From NCBI GenBank assembly GCA_035547395.1, contig DASZVA010000010.1, forward strand, positions 105,597-169,596: 64,000 nt of DNA, read 5' to 3'. This document shows positions 16,247-23,833 of this stretch, piece after piece. Position 1 is the first letter of the stretch, and each line of letters opens with the position of its first letter. The position numbers were made by a program, and so were the translations under genes. Below the pieces are notes generated by a model, which was not told where the DNA came from, ran no database searches, and saw only the letters and a program-made list of their open reading frames with translations. Source of the DNA: CALREJ01 sp035547395 (lineage in GTDB: Bacteria > Patescibacteriota > Gracilibacteria > Peribacterales > Peribacteraceae).

Positions 16247-17086
16247 ATGAGACGTATTGCGCACATTTCGGATTTGCACTTCGGCCGCGTGAACACGCGT
16301 CTGCAGGATGCGCTGCTTGCGGATATCGAAAAGCTGTCACCCGATCTGGTGGTGATCAGCGGCGATTTGACGCAGCGGGCGCACACCAAGGAATTTTCGC
16401 TTGCGAAGGAATACCTCGAACGCATTCCATTCCCGTCGCTCGTGATTCCCGGCAATCACGACATCCCGCTCTACAACGTGCCGCGCAGATTCATCCGTCC
16501 TCTCAAGCGATACAAAGAATACATCACGGAAGATCTCAATCCGTTCTACGTCGACGACGAAATCGCCGTGCTCGGCATCAATACCGCGCGCTCGCTCACG
16601 CTCATCCACGGACAGATCACGCGCCGCCAGATGATCGACATCGAACGGCAGTTTACCGCCGTGCCGCAGAATCTTTTCAAGATCGTCGTCACGCATCATC
16701 CGTTCATCAGTCCGATGGGCAGACGGCTGCGCCGTCAGATCGCGCACGGGGCGACTGCGCTGCGCACCATCGACCGCTGCGGCGTGGACATGATACTCGC
16801 GGGCCATTTGCACAAATGTTATACCGGCGACATTTCTTCCGCATACCGCAGAGTGAAGCGGCCGATCATCGTGGCGAACGCCGGCACCGCAATCTCCACT
16901 CGCGTGCGCAAGGAACCGAATTCCTTCAATCTTGTCACCATCGAGGGGGACAAAATGCAGATCGCGATGCATGCATGGGACGGCGCGCACTACGTCGAGT
17001 CGCGCATGACGGATTACCTGCGGGGAAACTCCGTCGGCAGCAGCGCAGACATTCTGGTGCACGATGAAGAGCTTGTGACGCTCTGA
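16247..17086 (+). CDS. Calcineurin-like metallophosphoesterase (CpdA-like)
   Basis: 279 residues. All five metal-ligand motifs of the superfamily are present in order: DLHFG (about 9), GDLT (about 43), GNHD (about 75), HHPF (about 150) and GHLHK (about 187). This is the class III cyclic-nucleotide phosphodiesterase/metallophosphatase fold with a two-metal centre. The substrate cannot be told from sequence. TACACT at 16226-16231 is a probable -10 with a leader of about 8 nt. It is convergent with the gene at 17090. Confidence 0.85.
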   Translation: MRRIAHISDLHFGRVNTRLQDALLADIEKLSPDLVVISGDLTQRAHTKEFSLAKEYLERIPFPSLVIPGNHDIPLYNVPRRFIRPLKRYKEYITEDLNPFYVDDEIAVLGINTARSLTLIHGQITRRQMIDIERQFTAVPQNLFKIVVTHHPFISPMGRRLRRQIAHGATALRTIDRCGVDMILAGHLHKCYTGDISSAYRRVKRPIIVANAGTAISTRVRKEPNSFNLVTIEGDKMQIAMHAWDGAHYVESRMTDYLRGNSVGSSADILVHDEELVTL

Positions 17087-17089
17087 AAC

Positions 17090-17461
17090 TCAAAGCGACG
17101 ATGCGGATGACGGCAATGCGGTCGAGCCGCTCGCGTTTTGCTGATTAACGCTCCAGTAGCGGCGCATCATGGGCGGAATGTTGTTTTCATTATAATAACT
17201 GTTTCCGTTCATCATGCGATATCCGTTTTGCGCGGGTACGCCCTGCCTGCCACCGAGTCCGACGAAGGGCATGGTCAGAATGCACAGCACGATGCCGATG
17301 CCGATCAGCCACCACGACCAGAGCTTCAATTGCGCGGGCGTAAGGTAGCGGATCGCCCAGCCGATGAAGAGCGCGACGCCGATGACGAGGACCGCCATCG
17401 CGATCATGTGAATGCCGAAGAAGAGAGGCAAACCTGCATTCAATCCGTAACCGTACATCAT
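17090..17461 (-). CDS. Two-helix membrane protein with Ser-rich tail
   Basis: 123 residues. Two hydrophobic segments (IHMIAMAVLVIGVALFIGWAI and LWSWWLIGIGIVLCILTMPFV), then an Asn/Tyr/Met-rich hydrophilic tail (NGYRMMNGNSYYNENN) ending in GSTALPSSASSL. Function unknown. The end is 3 nt from the phosphoesterase stop. Confidence 0.7.
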   Translation of the reverse strand: MMYGYGLNAGLPLFFGIHMIAMAVLVIGVALFIGWAIRYLTPAQLKLWSWWLIGIGIVLCILTMPFVGLGGRQGVPAQNGYRMMNGNSYYNENNIPPMMRRYWSVNQQNASGSTALPSSASSL

Positions 17462-17510
17462 GGGGGAGAGGGGAAGATGTGGGTTAGTATAACCGGAGAG
17501 GTTGAGTATG

Positions 17511-17596
17511 TTTAGTAGGATTTGTAGGTTTAGTACGTCGATTCATGTAATCATATCAAGCCTACTAAACGCCCCAAGCCTACCATGCCTACTAAA
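17511..17596. repeat. Tandem-unit hairpin element
   Basis: The left arm (17511-17536) and right arm (17561-17596) are made of GTAGGTTTAGTAGG-like units that fold back on each other. The right arm overlaps the stop of the SdpI-like gene. Same class as 6635 and 32583, with a different unit. Confidence 0.7.
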
Positions 17597-18248
17597 TCTT
17601 CTTTTTGCGTTGATAGAGGACGTAGGACGAGAGAACCGGGATGATGACGATGGCGACGATCACGCCGATGAACCAGCCGATCGTCATCGGGAAAAGCCAA
17701 CTCAAAACCATCGTCGCGATGCCGCCGATGACGAACGTCCATCCGCCGATGCGCTGGCTCTTCTGCCACACGTCGGGATCCGAAAGCGTCCATGGCGTAC
17801 GCACGCCGATGAAAAAATTCTGACGGATCTTGCCCATGTAGTTACCCAGAACGATGAAGAGGAATCCGATGCCGATCAAAAGATCGCGTCCCAGAAGCGC
17901 GTTGTGCGCGGGATGCACGATTGTGTAGAAGGTGATTCCTTCCACGTACGCGAAGAAGAGAACGATCCCGAGCTGCAATACGTTCCATGCGCGTGCGAAT
18001 TCCTTGTAATTCTCCGCCTTCGGATCGATTTTTGCGAAGAGGGGAAAGAGCAGTGTCAAAAGCAAACCGATGATCGGCAGCAACCACGCGCTCCACATTT
18101 TCGGCGCCCAGCCGTTGGGTTCGCCCGAGATGCCCCAGTGCACGGGAATGACATCCGGCAGGGAAGGATAGAGCCACGCGACGAGTGCGAACATGCCGAG
18201 CACGACGATGCATTGCAGGATGCGGATGAAGGGAAAATTGCGTTCCAT
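17592..18248 (-). CDS. SdpI-family membrane protein
   Basis: 218 residues. DUF1648 region first (LYPSLPDVIPVHWGISGEPNGW), then the SdpI domain (GRDLLIGIGFLFIVLGNYMGKIRQNFFIGVRTPWTLSDPDVWQKSQRIGGW), about six helices. In Bacillus subtilis SdpI gives immunity to the killing peptide SdpC and sequesters the repressor SdpR. It starts 1 nt after the ArsR-family gene, reproducing the sdpR-sdpI pair. No toxin gene is visible nearby. The start at 18248 is favoured over an upstream codon because it avoids overlap. Confidence 0.9.
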   Translation of the reverse strand: MERNFPFIRILQCIVVLGMFALVAWLYPSLPDVIPVHWGISGEPNGWAPKMWSAWLLPIIGLLLTLLFPLFAKIDPKAENYKEFARAWNVLQLGIVLFFAYVEGITFYTIVHPAHNALLGRDLLIGIGFLFIVLGNYMGKIRQNFFIGVRTPWTLSDPDVWQKSQRIGGWTFVIGGIATMVLSWLFPMTIGWFIGVIVAIVIIPVLSSYVLYQRKKKI

Positions 18249-18249
18249 A

Positions 18250-18507
18250 TCAGCGGGAGAACAGGGAATAGAAAGCATTGATAACGTCCTCGAAGACGGA
18301 CGTGTTGAGGGAGTAATAGATGAATTGTCCTCTGCGCTCGGTCACGACCAGATTCGCGCGCTTGAGGATGTCGAGGTGATGACTCAGGGAAGCGCCCGTA
18401 AAGCCGAAGTGCTGTTTGATGTCACCGACGTTACGATCTCCTTTTTTGAGGAGCTGCAGGATTTTGCGTCGATTGGGGTCCGAGAGAGCGCGAAAGACGT
18501 CGTCCAT
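18250..18507 (-). CDS. ArsR-family autorepressor (SdpR-like)
   Basis: 85 residues, a bare winged helix: FRALSDPNRRKILQLLKKGD, VGDIKQHFGFTGASLSHHLDILKRANLV, then the wing TERRGQFIYYSLN. No Cys-based metal site is present (no ELCVCDL), which fits SdpR rather than metal-sensing ArsR proteins. It is followed by sdpI. A 9-6-9 inverted repeat directly abuts its start codon, so autoregulation is very likely. Confidence 0.88.
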   Translation of the reverse strand: MDDVFRALSDPNRRKILQLLKKGDRNVGDIKQHFGFTGASLSHHLDILKRANLVVTERRGQFIYYSLNTSVFEDVINAFYSLFSR

Positions 18508-18531
18508 ATATTTAGAAATTTGTCTAAATAT
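18508..18531. promoter_or_regulatory. ArsR/SdpR-type operator
   Basis: Perfect inverted repeat ATATTTAGA-N6-TCTAAATAT, immediately before the start codon at 18507 and overlapping the -10. Confidence 0.85.
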
Positions 18532-18555
18532 TAATTCATAAAATTATGAAGTCAA
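18528..18555 (-). promoter_or_regulatory. sdpR-sdpI promoter
   Basis: On the minus strand: TTGACT (18555-18550), a 16-nt spacer and TAATAT (18533-18528), about 20 nt before the ATG. Repressor bound at 18508-18531 would cover the -10 and start site. Confidence 0.7.
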
Positions 18556-18597
18556 TAACTTATGAGATTTTTTTCGCTTCAAAAATTCAATGTGACA

Positions 18598-18658
18598 GCG
18601 GTGTCACTCTGAGGATGCTTCCTTCGTCAGGCTTAGGACAGGCTCCGAGCGACACCGC
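18598..18658. repeat. REP-like intergenic palindrome
   Basis: GCGGTGTC (598-605) pairs with GACACCGC (651-658) around a core reading CCTTCGTCAGGCTTAGGACA and then GGCTCC. The core resembles a dispersed intergenic repeat (CTTCGACAGGCTCAGG type) seen in many bacterial genomes. It fills the gap before the M23 peptidase. Confidence 0.55.
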
Positions 18659-18701
18659 GTGTCTATGGTTCGAGTGTCCTCACCATGACACGCATATTCA
18701 T

Positions 18702-19364
18702 TTATGGATGATTGGGATAGGCGTCGATCCATTGCGATAATTGCGATTGCACCGGAACGTATCCTTTAAAATCGATGGAGCTGCCTTTGTGCACGCTCAC
18801 GTGCAGATGCTTGCGCTCGCCGTCGGTTTCATGGCTGTACCCAAGTCCGAGGTTGCCGATCGCGTCTCCCGTTTTTACCGCGTCGCCTTTGTTCTTCGTG
18901 ATTGTATTCACGTTCAAATGTCCGTAGAGCACGGTGACCGATTGTTTCTGATAGGTACAGGATTGAATCATGACGCCGCCGTAGCCGCTTACCCATCCGC
19001 GATACAGAACTGTCCCGTTGCAGATCGCGTGCGCGGTGACCGCTGCGTTTTTTTCAGATGCAAACGTTTCGAAATCCGTACCGGTATGGAAGCCCGTGAA
19101 CCGTTCCGGTTGCACGGGGCTGCTTTGCGGCGATACGAAAATGCCGAACGGTTTTTTGATGATGCGATTCGCCGCATCAGGCAACGGATATGCAAAACCC
19201 GTGACGGGATCATGCCCCAAAGACGTACCGGCAACAGAAGCAGCGGATGACGATGATGGAATCGACGAGATACTTTGCGACGACGGAGACGGTGCATCGG
19301 GCGGAGTCGTCGTGCAGGCGACGAGCGAAAGCGATGTGAAGAGGATGATGAGACGAGTCTTCAT
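18702..19364 (-). CDS. M23-family peptidase-like lipoprotein
   Basis: 220 residues. Lipoprotein signal MKTRLIILFTSLSLVAC (lipobox LVAC), a Ser-rich linker (SSQSISSIPSSSSAAS), then an M23/LytM fold: HTGTDFE (His and Asp ligands), a middle ALYGHLN-like VLYGHLNVN, and HLHVSVHKG (HxH). The Zn ligands therefore appear complete. The family cuts peptidoglycan cross-links. TAGACT (19375-19380) on its strand is a -10 ending 10 nt before the ATG. It is divergent from the YihY gene. Confidence 0.85.
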   Translation of the reverse strand: MKTRLIILFTSLSLVACTTTPPDAPSPSSQSISSIPSSSSAASVAGTSLGHDPVTGFAYPLPDAANRIIKKPFGIFVSPQSSPVQPERFTGFHTGTDFETFASEKNAAVTAHAICNGTVLYRGWVSGYGGVMIQSCTYQKQSVTVLYGHLNVNTITKNKGDAVKTGDAIGNLGLGYSHETDGERKHLHVSVHKGSSIDFKGYVPVQSQLSQWIDAYPNHP

Positions 19365-19450
19365 GCAATCGCTGAGTCTACACGTTTTTATCGCGCTTGA
19401 GAATCTGATACGTGTCACAGTTGGCATCGATCGACGTCATAGAAAAAGGT

Positions 19451-20464
19451 ATGTCATTCGCATCACTTCTGAAAAACAGCGCGGGCGCCTGGCAAAAGGA
19501 TCATGCATCGCAAATGGCGGCGAGTATCGCGTACTATGCGATTTTCGCGGTTGCGCCGACGCTTCTTCTGATCATCGCGCTCGCCGGCGTCTTTTTTGAA
19601 ACGTCGACCGTGCAGCATGAGTTGATCGGACAGATTTCGCTGTACGTCAGCCCGCGCGTGGCCAGTTCCGTCGCGTCGATTCTCGCATCCGCGCATCAGT
19701 CGCCGCACAGCGGACTCGCGATGCTGATCAGCCTGATCGCGATGCTCGCCGGCGCGACGGGATTCGTGCTGGCATTGCAGGACGCGTTTAACATGATCTG
19801 GCAGGTGGAAGCGAAAAAAACGGAAAACGGCGTCTGGATGATCGTCTTCAAGAGAGCACTTTCCGTGCTCTTCGTCGTTGCAATGGGCATTCTCTTCATC
19901 GCGTCGGTCGTCGCGTCCGCCGCGCTCGGCGCGCTGCTGCATTCGCTGGTGATCCGATTCCCCGCCATGCAGATCCTGTTGCCCTCGATCGATTTCGTCG
20001 TGTCGTTCATTGTCGTGATTCTGCTCTTCGCGATTCTCTTCAAATTTCTCCCCGACGTTCGCGTCGGATGGAAAGATGTGTGGATCGGCGCCGCCGTCAC
20101 CGCCATCCTGTTTACGATCGGCAAGAGCCTGCTCGGGTGGTATTTGGGAAGCTCGAACGCGACGTCCGCGTACGGCGCCGCGGGATCGCTCATCATTCTG
20201 CTGCTGTGGGTCTACTACTCGGCGCAGATTTTGTTCTTCGGCGTGGAGATGACGAAAGTCTATGCCGCGGAGCGCCACCTCAAGATCGAACCACGGCATT
20301 ATGCGCAGTATGCGGAGACGTCGAAAAAATCCGTGCGCAAGATCATCTTCCTGCCCGATCTCGCGACGATCATGGGTTTCCTCCTGATTGAATTTCAGGT
20401 CGCGAAGTGGTTCGTGACTTTTCGCAAGCACTGGAAGACCGGACGAAAATTCCTGCGCCGCTAA
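19451..20464 (+). CDS. YihY/BrkB-family membrane protein
   Basis: 337 residues with about six helices. Family motifs: MAASIAYYAIFAVAPTLLLIIALAG at the start, GATGFVLALQDAFNMIWQV, FLPDVRVGWKDVWIGAAVTAILF, and GAAGSLIILLLWVYYSAQILFFGVEMTKVYA. The family was once called ribonuclease BN, a name now known to belong to another protein; its role is unknown. The start at 19451 follows the conserved N-terminus, but a GTG at 19412 is possible. Confidence 0.88.
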   Translation: MSFASLLKNSAGAWQKDHASQMAASIAYYAIFAVAPTLLLIIALAGVFFETSTVQHELIGQISLYVSPRVASSVASILASAHQSPHSGLAMLISLIAMLAGATGFVLALQDAFNMIWQVEAKKTENGVWMIVFKRALSVLFVVAMGILFIASVVASAALGALLHSLVIRFPAMQILLPSIDFVVSFIVVILLFAILFKFLPDVRVGWKDVWIGAAVTAILFTIGKSLLGWYLGSSNATSAYGAAGSLIILLLWVYYSAQILFFGVEMTKVYAAERHLKIEPRHYAQYAETSKKSVRKIIFLPDLATIMGFLLIEFQVAKWFVTFRKHWKTGRKFLRR

Positions 20465-20486
20465 TGTCATCCATTCCCTTCTTTTT

Positions 20487-20669
20487 ATGACTATCAAGAA
20501 ACGCATTCTGACGGCCGCTGAAGAATTGCCGCTGGTGCGGAGCATCGAAAATATTTTGAAGAAGATTCAAACCGCGCTCGTTGCGTTGGTTGCGACGATC
20601 ATGATGGTGCTCGTTTGTCTGGTGATCATCGCGATTTACTTCCTCGTACATCTGGTTGAGGGGAAATGA
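20487..20669 (+). CDS. Small membrane protein
   Basis: 60 residues: an amphipathic N-terminal half (TIKKRILTAAEELPLVRSIENILKKI) and one helix (ALVALVATIMMVLVCLVIIAIYFLV). It starts 22 nt after the YihY gene and probably shares its mRNA. No family recognised. Confidence 0.6.
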   Translation: MTIKKRILTAAEELPLVRSIENILKKIQTALVALVATIMMVLVCLVIIAIYFLVHLVEGK

Positions 20670-20718
20670 GTCCTGCACCCAAGAATGGGCGCGCTGCATT
20701 TGAAAATGTTTGACGAGA

Positions 20719-20772
20719 GCAGCCATTCTTGGCTGCAGCGAATAATAGACAAAAGCCCCGCGTGCGCGGGGC
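20719..20772. terminator. Hairpin pair ending the minus-strand gene at 20802
   Basis: GCCCCGCG (755-762) pairs with CGCGGGGC (765-772); read on the minus strand it runs into TTTTGTCTATTATT. A second hairpin, GCAGCCA-N4-TGGCTGC (719-736), follows. Confidence 0.75.
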
Positions 20773-20801
20773 CATTGCATCCTTCAGCTCCTCCTTTTTT
20801 C

Positions 20802-21506
20802 TTAAGACTGCGTCGGGGCAGCTGGGCTGCTCGACGGCGTCTGATTCTGATTATTCATTCCCCATTTTCCATGACCGAAGCCGCCCTGAGGACGCGTCGG
20901 AATCGTCACGCCGTGCTCCTGCGCGATCTGCTGCAAGGTCTTGCCGCTCTGCAGTTCGCTCTGCAGCTGCGCCGTCGTGATGCCGAGTTTGGTTGCGAGT
21001 GTGTTCAGCATGTTCTGTTTGTTCATGCCGCTGCCTCTGCCCATCATCGGCTTATCCATAAAGCCATTGAATCCGCCGCCGACCTCACCATGCATCGCGT
21101 TTCCGCACGCCGTCTGCACCGCCTGACGATACGTTTGCAGCGACGTCTGGTTTTGCTGCACCGAGGCCTTCATCGCGGTCCGCAGATCCTGATTCGCTTT
21201 CTGAATCGCGGCCTGACGCGCCGTGTCATCGGTGATCGACGCGGCGGCGTTCAGCGCGTCGACATGCGCCTGCAGCGCGGATTTGCGCGCCGCTTCCTGA
21301 CCGTCCATTAAGGAAATCTGCTGGCCTTCGAGTGCAGCCAATGCAGAAATGCACTGCGTCGTCGGAATAGGTTTCGTCGCGGGCGTCGTTGTCCCCGAGG
21401 ACGAGCTGGATCCGACCGATTGGGCGGATGTCACCTGCATCAGGACCGGAATCGCAAGCGCGACGGCACCAAGACCGGAGACCGCACCGAGCATGAACTT
21501 GTTCAT
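20802..21506 (-). CDS. Exported protein with LGI-QLQ helical motif (paralogue of 30310)
   Basis: 234 residues. Signal peptide (MNKFMLGAVSGLGAVALAIP), a Ser/Thr linker, then a long alpha-helical Gln/Ala-rich region with C-I-S-A-L and QTACGNAM, and near the C-terminus LGITTAQLQSELQSGKTLQQ. The same 20-residue motif occurs in the exported protein at 30310. Spy/CpxP-like periplasmic helices are an analogy only. It is downstream of the histidine kinase and has its own promoter with a pair of TCTTAA boxes, so it belongs to the two-component regulon. Confidence 0.8.
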   Translation of the reverse strand: MNKFMLGAVSGLGAVALAIPVLMQVTSAQSVGSSSSSGTTTPATKPIPTTQCISALAALEGQQISLMDGQEAARKSALQAHVDALNAAASITDDTARQAAIQKANQDLRTAMKASVQQNQTSLQTYRQAVQTACGNAMHGEVGGGFNGFMDKPMMGRGSGMNKQNMLNTLATKLGITTAQLQSELQSGKTLQQIAQEHGVTIPTRPQGGFGHGKWGMNNQNQTPSSSPAAPTQS

Positions 21507-21550
21507 AATGTTACGGGTGAAAGAAATAAAAACCGTGTGTACACATACGC

Positions 21551-21584
21551 ATTGTATGGACCGGTCTTTAAGAACCGCTTAAGA
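21551..21584 (-). promoter_or_regulatory. Response-regulator boxes and -10 of the gene at 20802
   Basis: On the minus strand: TCTTAA (21584-21579), 5 nt, TCTTAA (21573-21568), 11 nt, then TACAAT (21556-21551). The first box includes the kinase stop codon. Same geometry as at 23433 and 30709. Confidence 0.75.
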
Positions 21585-22760
21585 CTTTCGCGTCGTCGAA
21601 AAATGGACGGAGAACGTCGTTCCTTCGTCCTTCTTGCTCTTTGCAGAAATTTTCCACCCGTGCAGATCGACGATGCGTTTCACGAGCGCGAGCCCCAGTC
21701 CGTAGCCCTCTTCGCTGCGCGATGTGTCCGCCTGATAGAAGCGGTCGAACACATGCGGCAGATCCGATGCATCGATGCCGATGCCGGTATCGCTGATATC
21801 CAACTCATTCTTCGTGAGCATGACCGTCACGGATCCTTTTTTCTTGTTGAACTTGATCGCGTTGCTGATCAGGTTCGCGATGACCTGCCTGATGAGCGCG
21901 GCGTCGCCCTGTACATGCACGTTCGCCGCTATGTCCGCCTTGATTGCGACGGATGCTTTCTTCGCAAGAACCGCGAACTTGTCGCACGATTGCGAGACGA
22001 GATCGGACAGGTCGACCGTTTTTTTGTCGAGCGTGAACGAATCGAGCTGCGCGAGCTCCAACAATCTCTCGATCAGAACGGCCACTTGATGCAGATCTTC
22101 TTTGGCGGACAGTATTCCCTCTTTGTAATTTTCCGTCTTCAGCGCGACGTCGAGCGATGAGCCGAGAATCGCGAGCGGCGTGCGCAGTTCGTGGCTGGCG
22201 TCCTGCGTGAATTGCTGCAATCGCAAAAACATGTCCTCGGCCGGCGCCAGACTGCGTTTCACGAAGAAGAGCGCGACCATGTACGTGAGACCGGATACGA
22301 CGAGGGTGACGAGCAGATACAGCAGCGCGCGCTGCGGCAGATCGCTGATGACGGCTCGCGCCGGTTCGGCGATTTGCAGATAACCCACCACCTGATTGCT
22401 TGCCGTAATCGGCTTCGTGACGACCGTGAACGGCTCATTCTGTATCACGATCACGGCCGTGCCCGGTTTGCTGACGAACGGCACGTCGGTGAAGATGCCC
22501 GGTTCATAGATCGGCTTGCCTGACGGCGTGACGATGCGGACATGATCCCTGAGCGGCGGCGGAATGGAGGCCGTCGGATCATTCGTCGCGATCGGCATAC
22601 GTCCCATCATCATTTGCGATTCGCGCGCGATGCGAAAATCCGCCTGTCTGCGCGTATTGTCGAAGTCGGCGGCGAGAAACAGAGCGCCATTGATCAGAAA
22701 CAGCAGAAACATGAATCCCGTAAACTGCAGGGCCAGCGTTCTGCTGATGCGCTTAAACAT
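21579..22760 (-). CDS. Sensor histidine kinase
   Basis: 393 residues. Helix 1 (about 10-30), an extracytoplasmic sensor of about 115 residues, helix 2 (about 145-167), then a dimerisation domain with H-box QDASHELRTPLAIL (His about 190) and a HATPase domain with N-box LISNAIKFNKKKG, DTGIGI and GYGLGLALVK. No clear HAMP domain. It starts 1 nt after the response regulator gene. Signals cannot be read from the sequence; the regulon suggests envelope stress or efflux substrates. Confidence 0.92.
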   Translation of the reverse strand: MFKRISRTLALQFTGFMFLLFLINGALFLAADFDNTRRQADFRIARESQMMMGRMPIATNDPTASIPPPLRDHVRIVTPSGKPIYEPGIFTDVPFVSKPGTAVIVIQNEPFTVVTKPITASNQVVGYLQIAEPARAVISDLPQRALLYLLVTLVVSGLTYMVALFFVKRSLAPAEDMFLRLQQFTQDASHELRTPLAILGSSLDVALKTENYKEGILSAKEDLHQVAVLIERLLELAQLDSFTLDKKTVDLSDLVSQSCDKFAVLAKKASVAIKADIAANVHVQGDAALIRQVIANLISNAIKFNKKKGSVTVMLTKNELDISDTGIGIDASDLPHVFDRFYQADTSRSEEGYGLGLALVKRIVDLHGWKISAKSKKDEGTTFSVHFSTTRKS

Positions 22761-22761
22761 A

Positions 22762-23424
22762 TCAGTCTGCCGGAATCATATATCCTTTCCCGGGCACCGT
22801 CTGCACGACGTCCTTGCCGAGTTTGCGCCGCAGGTACGCGATGTGCACGTCGACCGTTTGCGAGAACATCAGATCGTCGCGGCTGCCCCAGACGTGCTCG
22901 ATGATGCTCGGACGGTCCTGTGCCTGTCCTTTATTGCGCAGCAGATATTCCAGCACGCCGTATTCCTTCGGCGCGAGCACGACGTTCTTTCCGTTCTTCG
23001 TGACTTGTCTCGTGTTCATGTCGAGGCTGATTTTTTTCGTCCGCAGAACCGGCTGTTTTTCGTCTGCTTTCCTGCGCAGCAGCACCCGCACGCGCGCGAG
23101 CAACTCCTCCATGTCGAAGGGTTTGGTGAGGTAATCGTCAGCGCCGATATCGAGTCCGTGCACGATTTCCTTCTGTTTCGTCCGCGCGGTGAGCATCAGA
23201 ATCGGCATGTTTTTCTTTGCCTGCCGCAGCATTGCACAGATCACGTAGCCGTCCATGCCCGGCAGATTGATGTCGAGGATTAAGAGATCGACGTTTTGCG
23301 TCATCGCACGTTCAAATCCGTCCTTGCCGTCATGGGACACGGCTACTGCGTACGACTCGGATTCGAGGTACTTTTTCATATTGTCCGCCAGCTTCTTTTG
23401 ATCCTCGATCAGCAGAATATGCAT
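22762..23424 (-). CDS. OmpR/PhoB-family response regulator
   Basis: 220 residues. Receiver domain 1-115 with acidic pocket E7/D8, phospho-acceptor Asp51 (LLILDINLPG), Thr in MLTART and Lys in LTKPF. The winged-helix effector spans about 125-218 (LAPKEYGVLEYLLRNKGQ and DVHIAYLRRKLG). Its own promoter carries a TCTTAA-N5-CCTTAA direct repeat of 11-bp period, the usual form of OmpR/PhoB sites, so it is probably autoregulated. Confidence 0.93.
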   Translation of the reverse strand: MHILLIEDQKKLADNMKKYLESESYAVAVSHDGKDGFERAMTQNVDLLILDINLPGMDGYVICAMLRQAKKNMPILMLTARTKQKEIVHGLDIGADDYLTKPFDMEELLARVRVLLRRKADEKQPVLRTKKISLDMNTRQVTKNGKNVVLAPKEYGVLEYLLRNKGQAQDRPSIIEHVWGSRDDLMFSQTVDVHIAYLRRKLGKDVVQTVPGKGYMIPAD

Positions 23425-23432
23425 CGTCTTTC

Positions 23433-23465
23433 AGAATAAAGAGCGTCCATTAAGGACGGATTAAG
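23433..23465 (-). promoter_or_regulatory. Autoregulated leaderless promoter of the response regulator
   Basis: On the minus strand: CTTAAT (23465-23460) and CTTAAT (23454-23449), an 11-bp period, then 10 nt to TATTCT (23438-23433), which ends 8 nt before the ATG at 23424. Confidence 0.75.
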
Positions 23466-23587
23466 AGTATAAAACAAATGCCGCGGGATGGATCGTCAAT
23501 ATCTTGTGAAGTTTTTGGCAAGTACATCGCGGTAAGCGAGGCGGGGGAATCGCGTCACAGAAGGTGTTATCCCTTCTTCCCTTTTCG

Positions 23588-23830
23588 ATGGATGTCTTAT
23601 GGTTTCTCATCATCGGCCTCATTGCCGGCTGGCTCGCCGGGATTCTGGTTCGCGGAGGGGGTTTCGGCATCATCGGTGACATCGTTGTGGGTATCATCGG
23701 AGCGCTCGTCGGAGGATTCATATTCCGCACCCTGGGCGTCACCGCATACGGAACATTGGGCGAGATCATCATGGCGGTCATCGGTGCTGTCATTCTCCTC
23801 TTCATCGTGCGTCTGGTGAAACGCGCCTGA
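23588..23830 (+). CDS. Transglycosylase-associated (GlsB/YeaQ/YmgE) family membrane protein
   Basis: 80 residues from ATG 23588. Three short helices with the family pattern FLIIGLIAGWLAGILVRGGG, IIGDIVVGIIGALVGGFIF, then GEIIMAVIGAVILLFIVRLV. Often stress-induced; molecular role unknown. It is convergent with the RNA helicase gene, 3 nt apart. Confidence 0.88.
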   Translation: MDVLWFLIIGLIAGWLAGILVRGGGFGIIGDIVVGIIGALVGGFIFRTLGVTAYGTLGEIIMAVIGAVILLFIVRLVKRA

Positions 23831-23833
23831 GCG

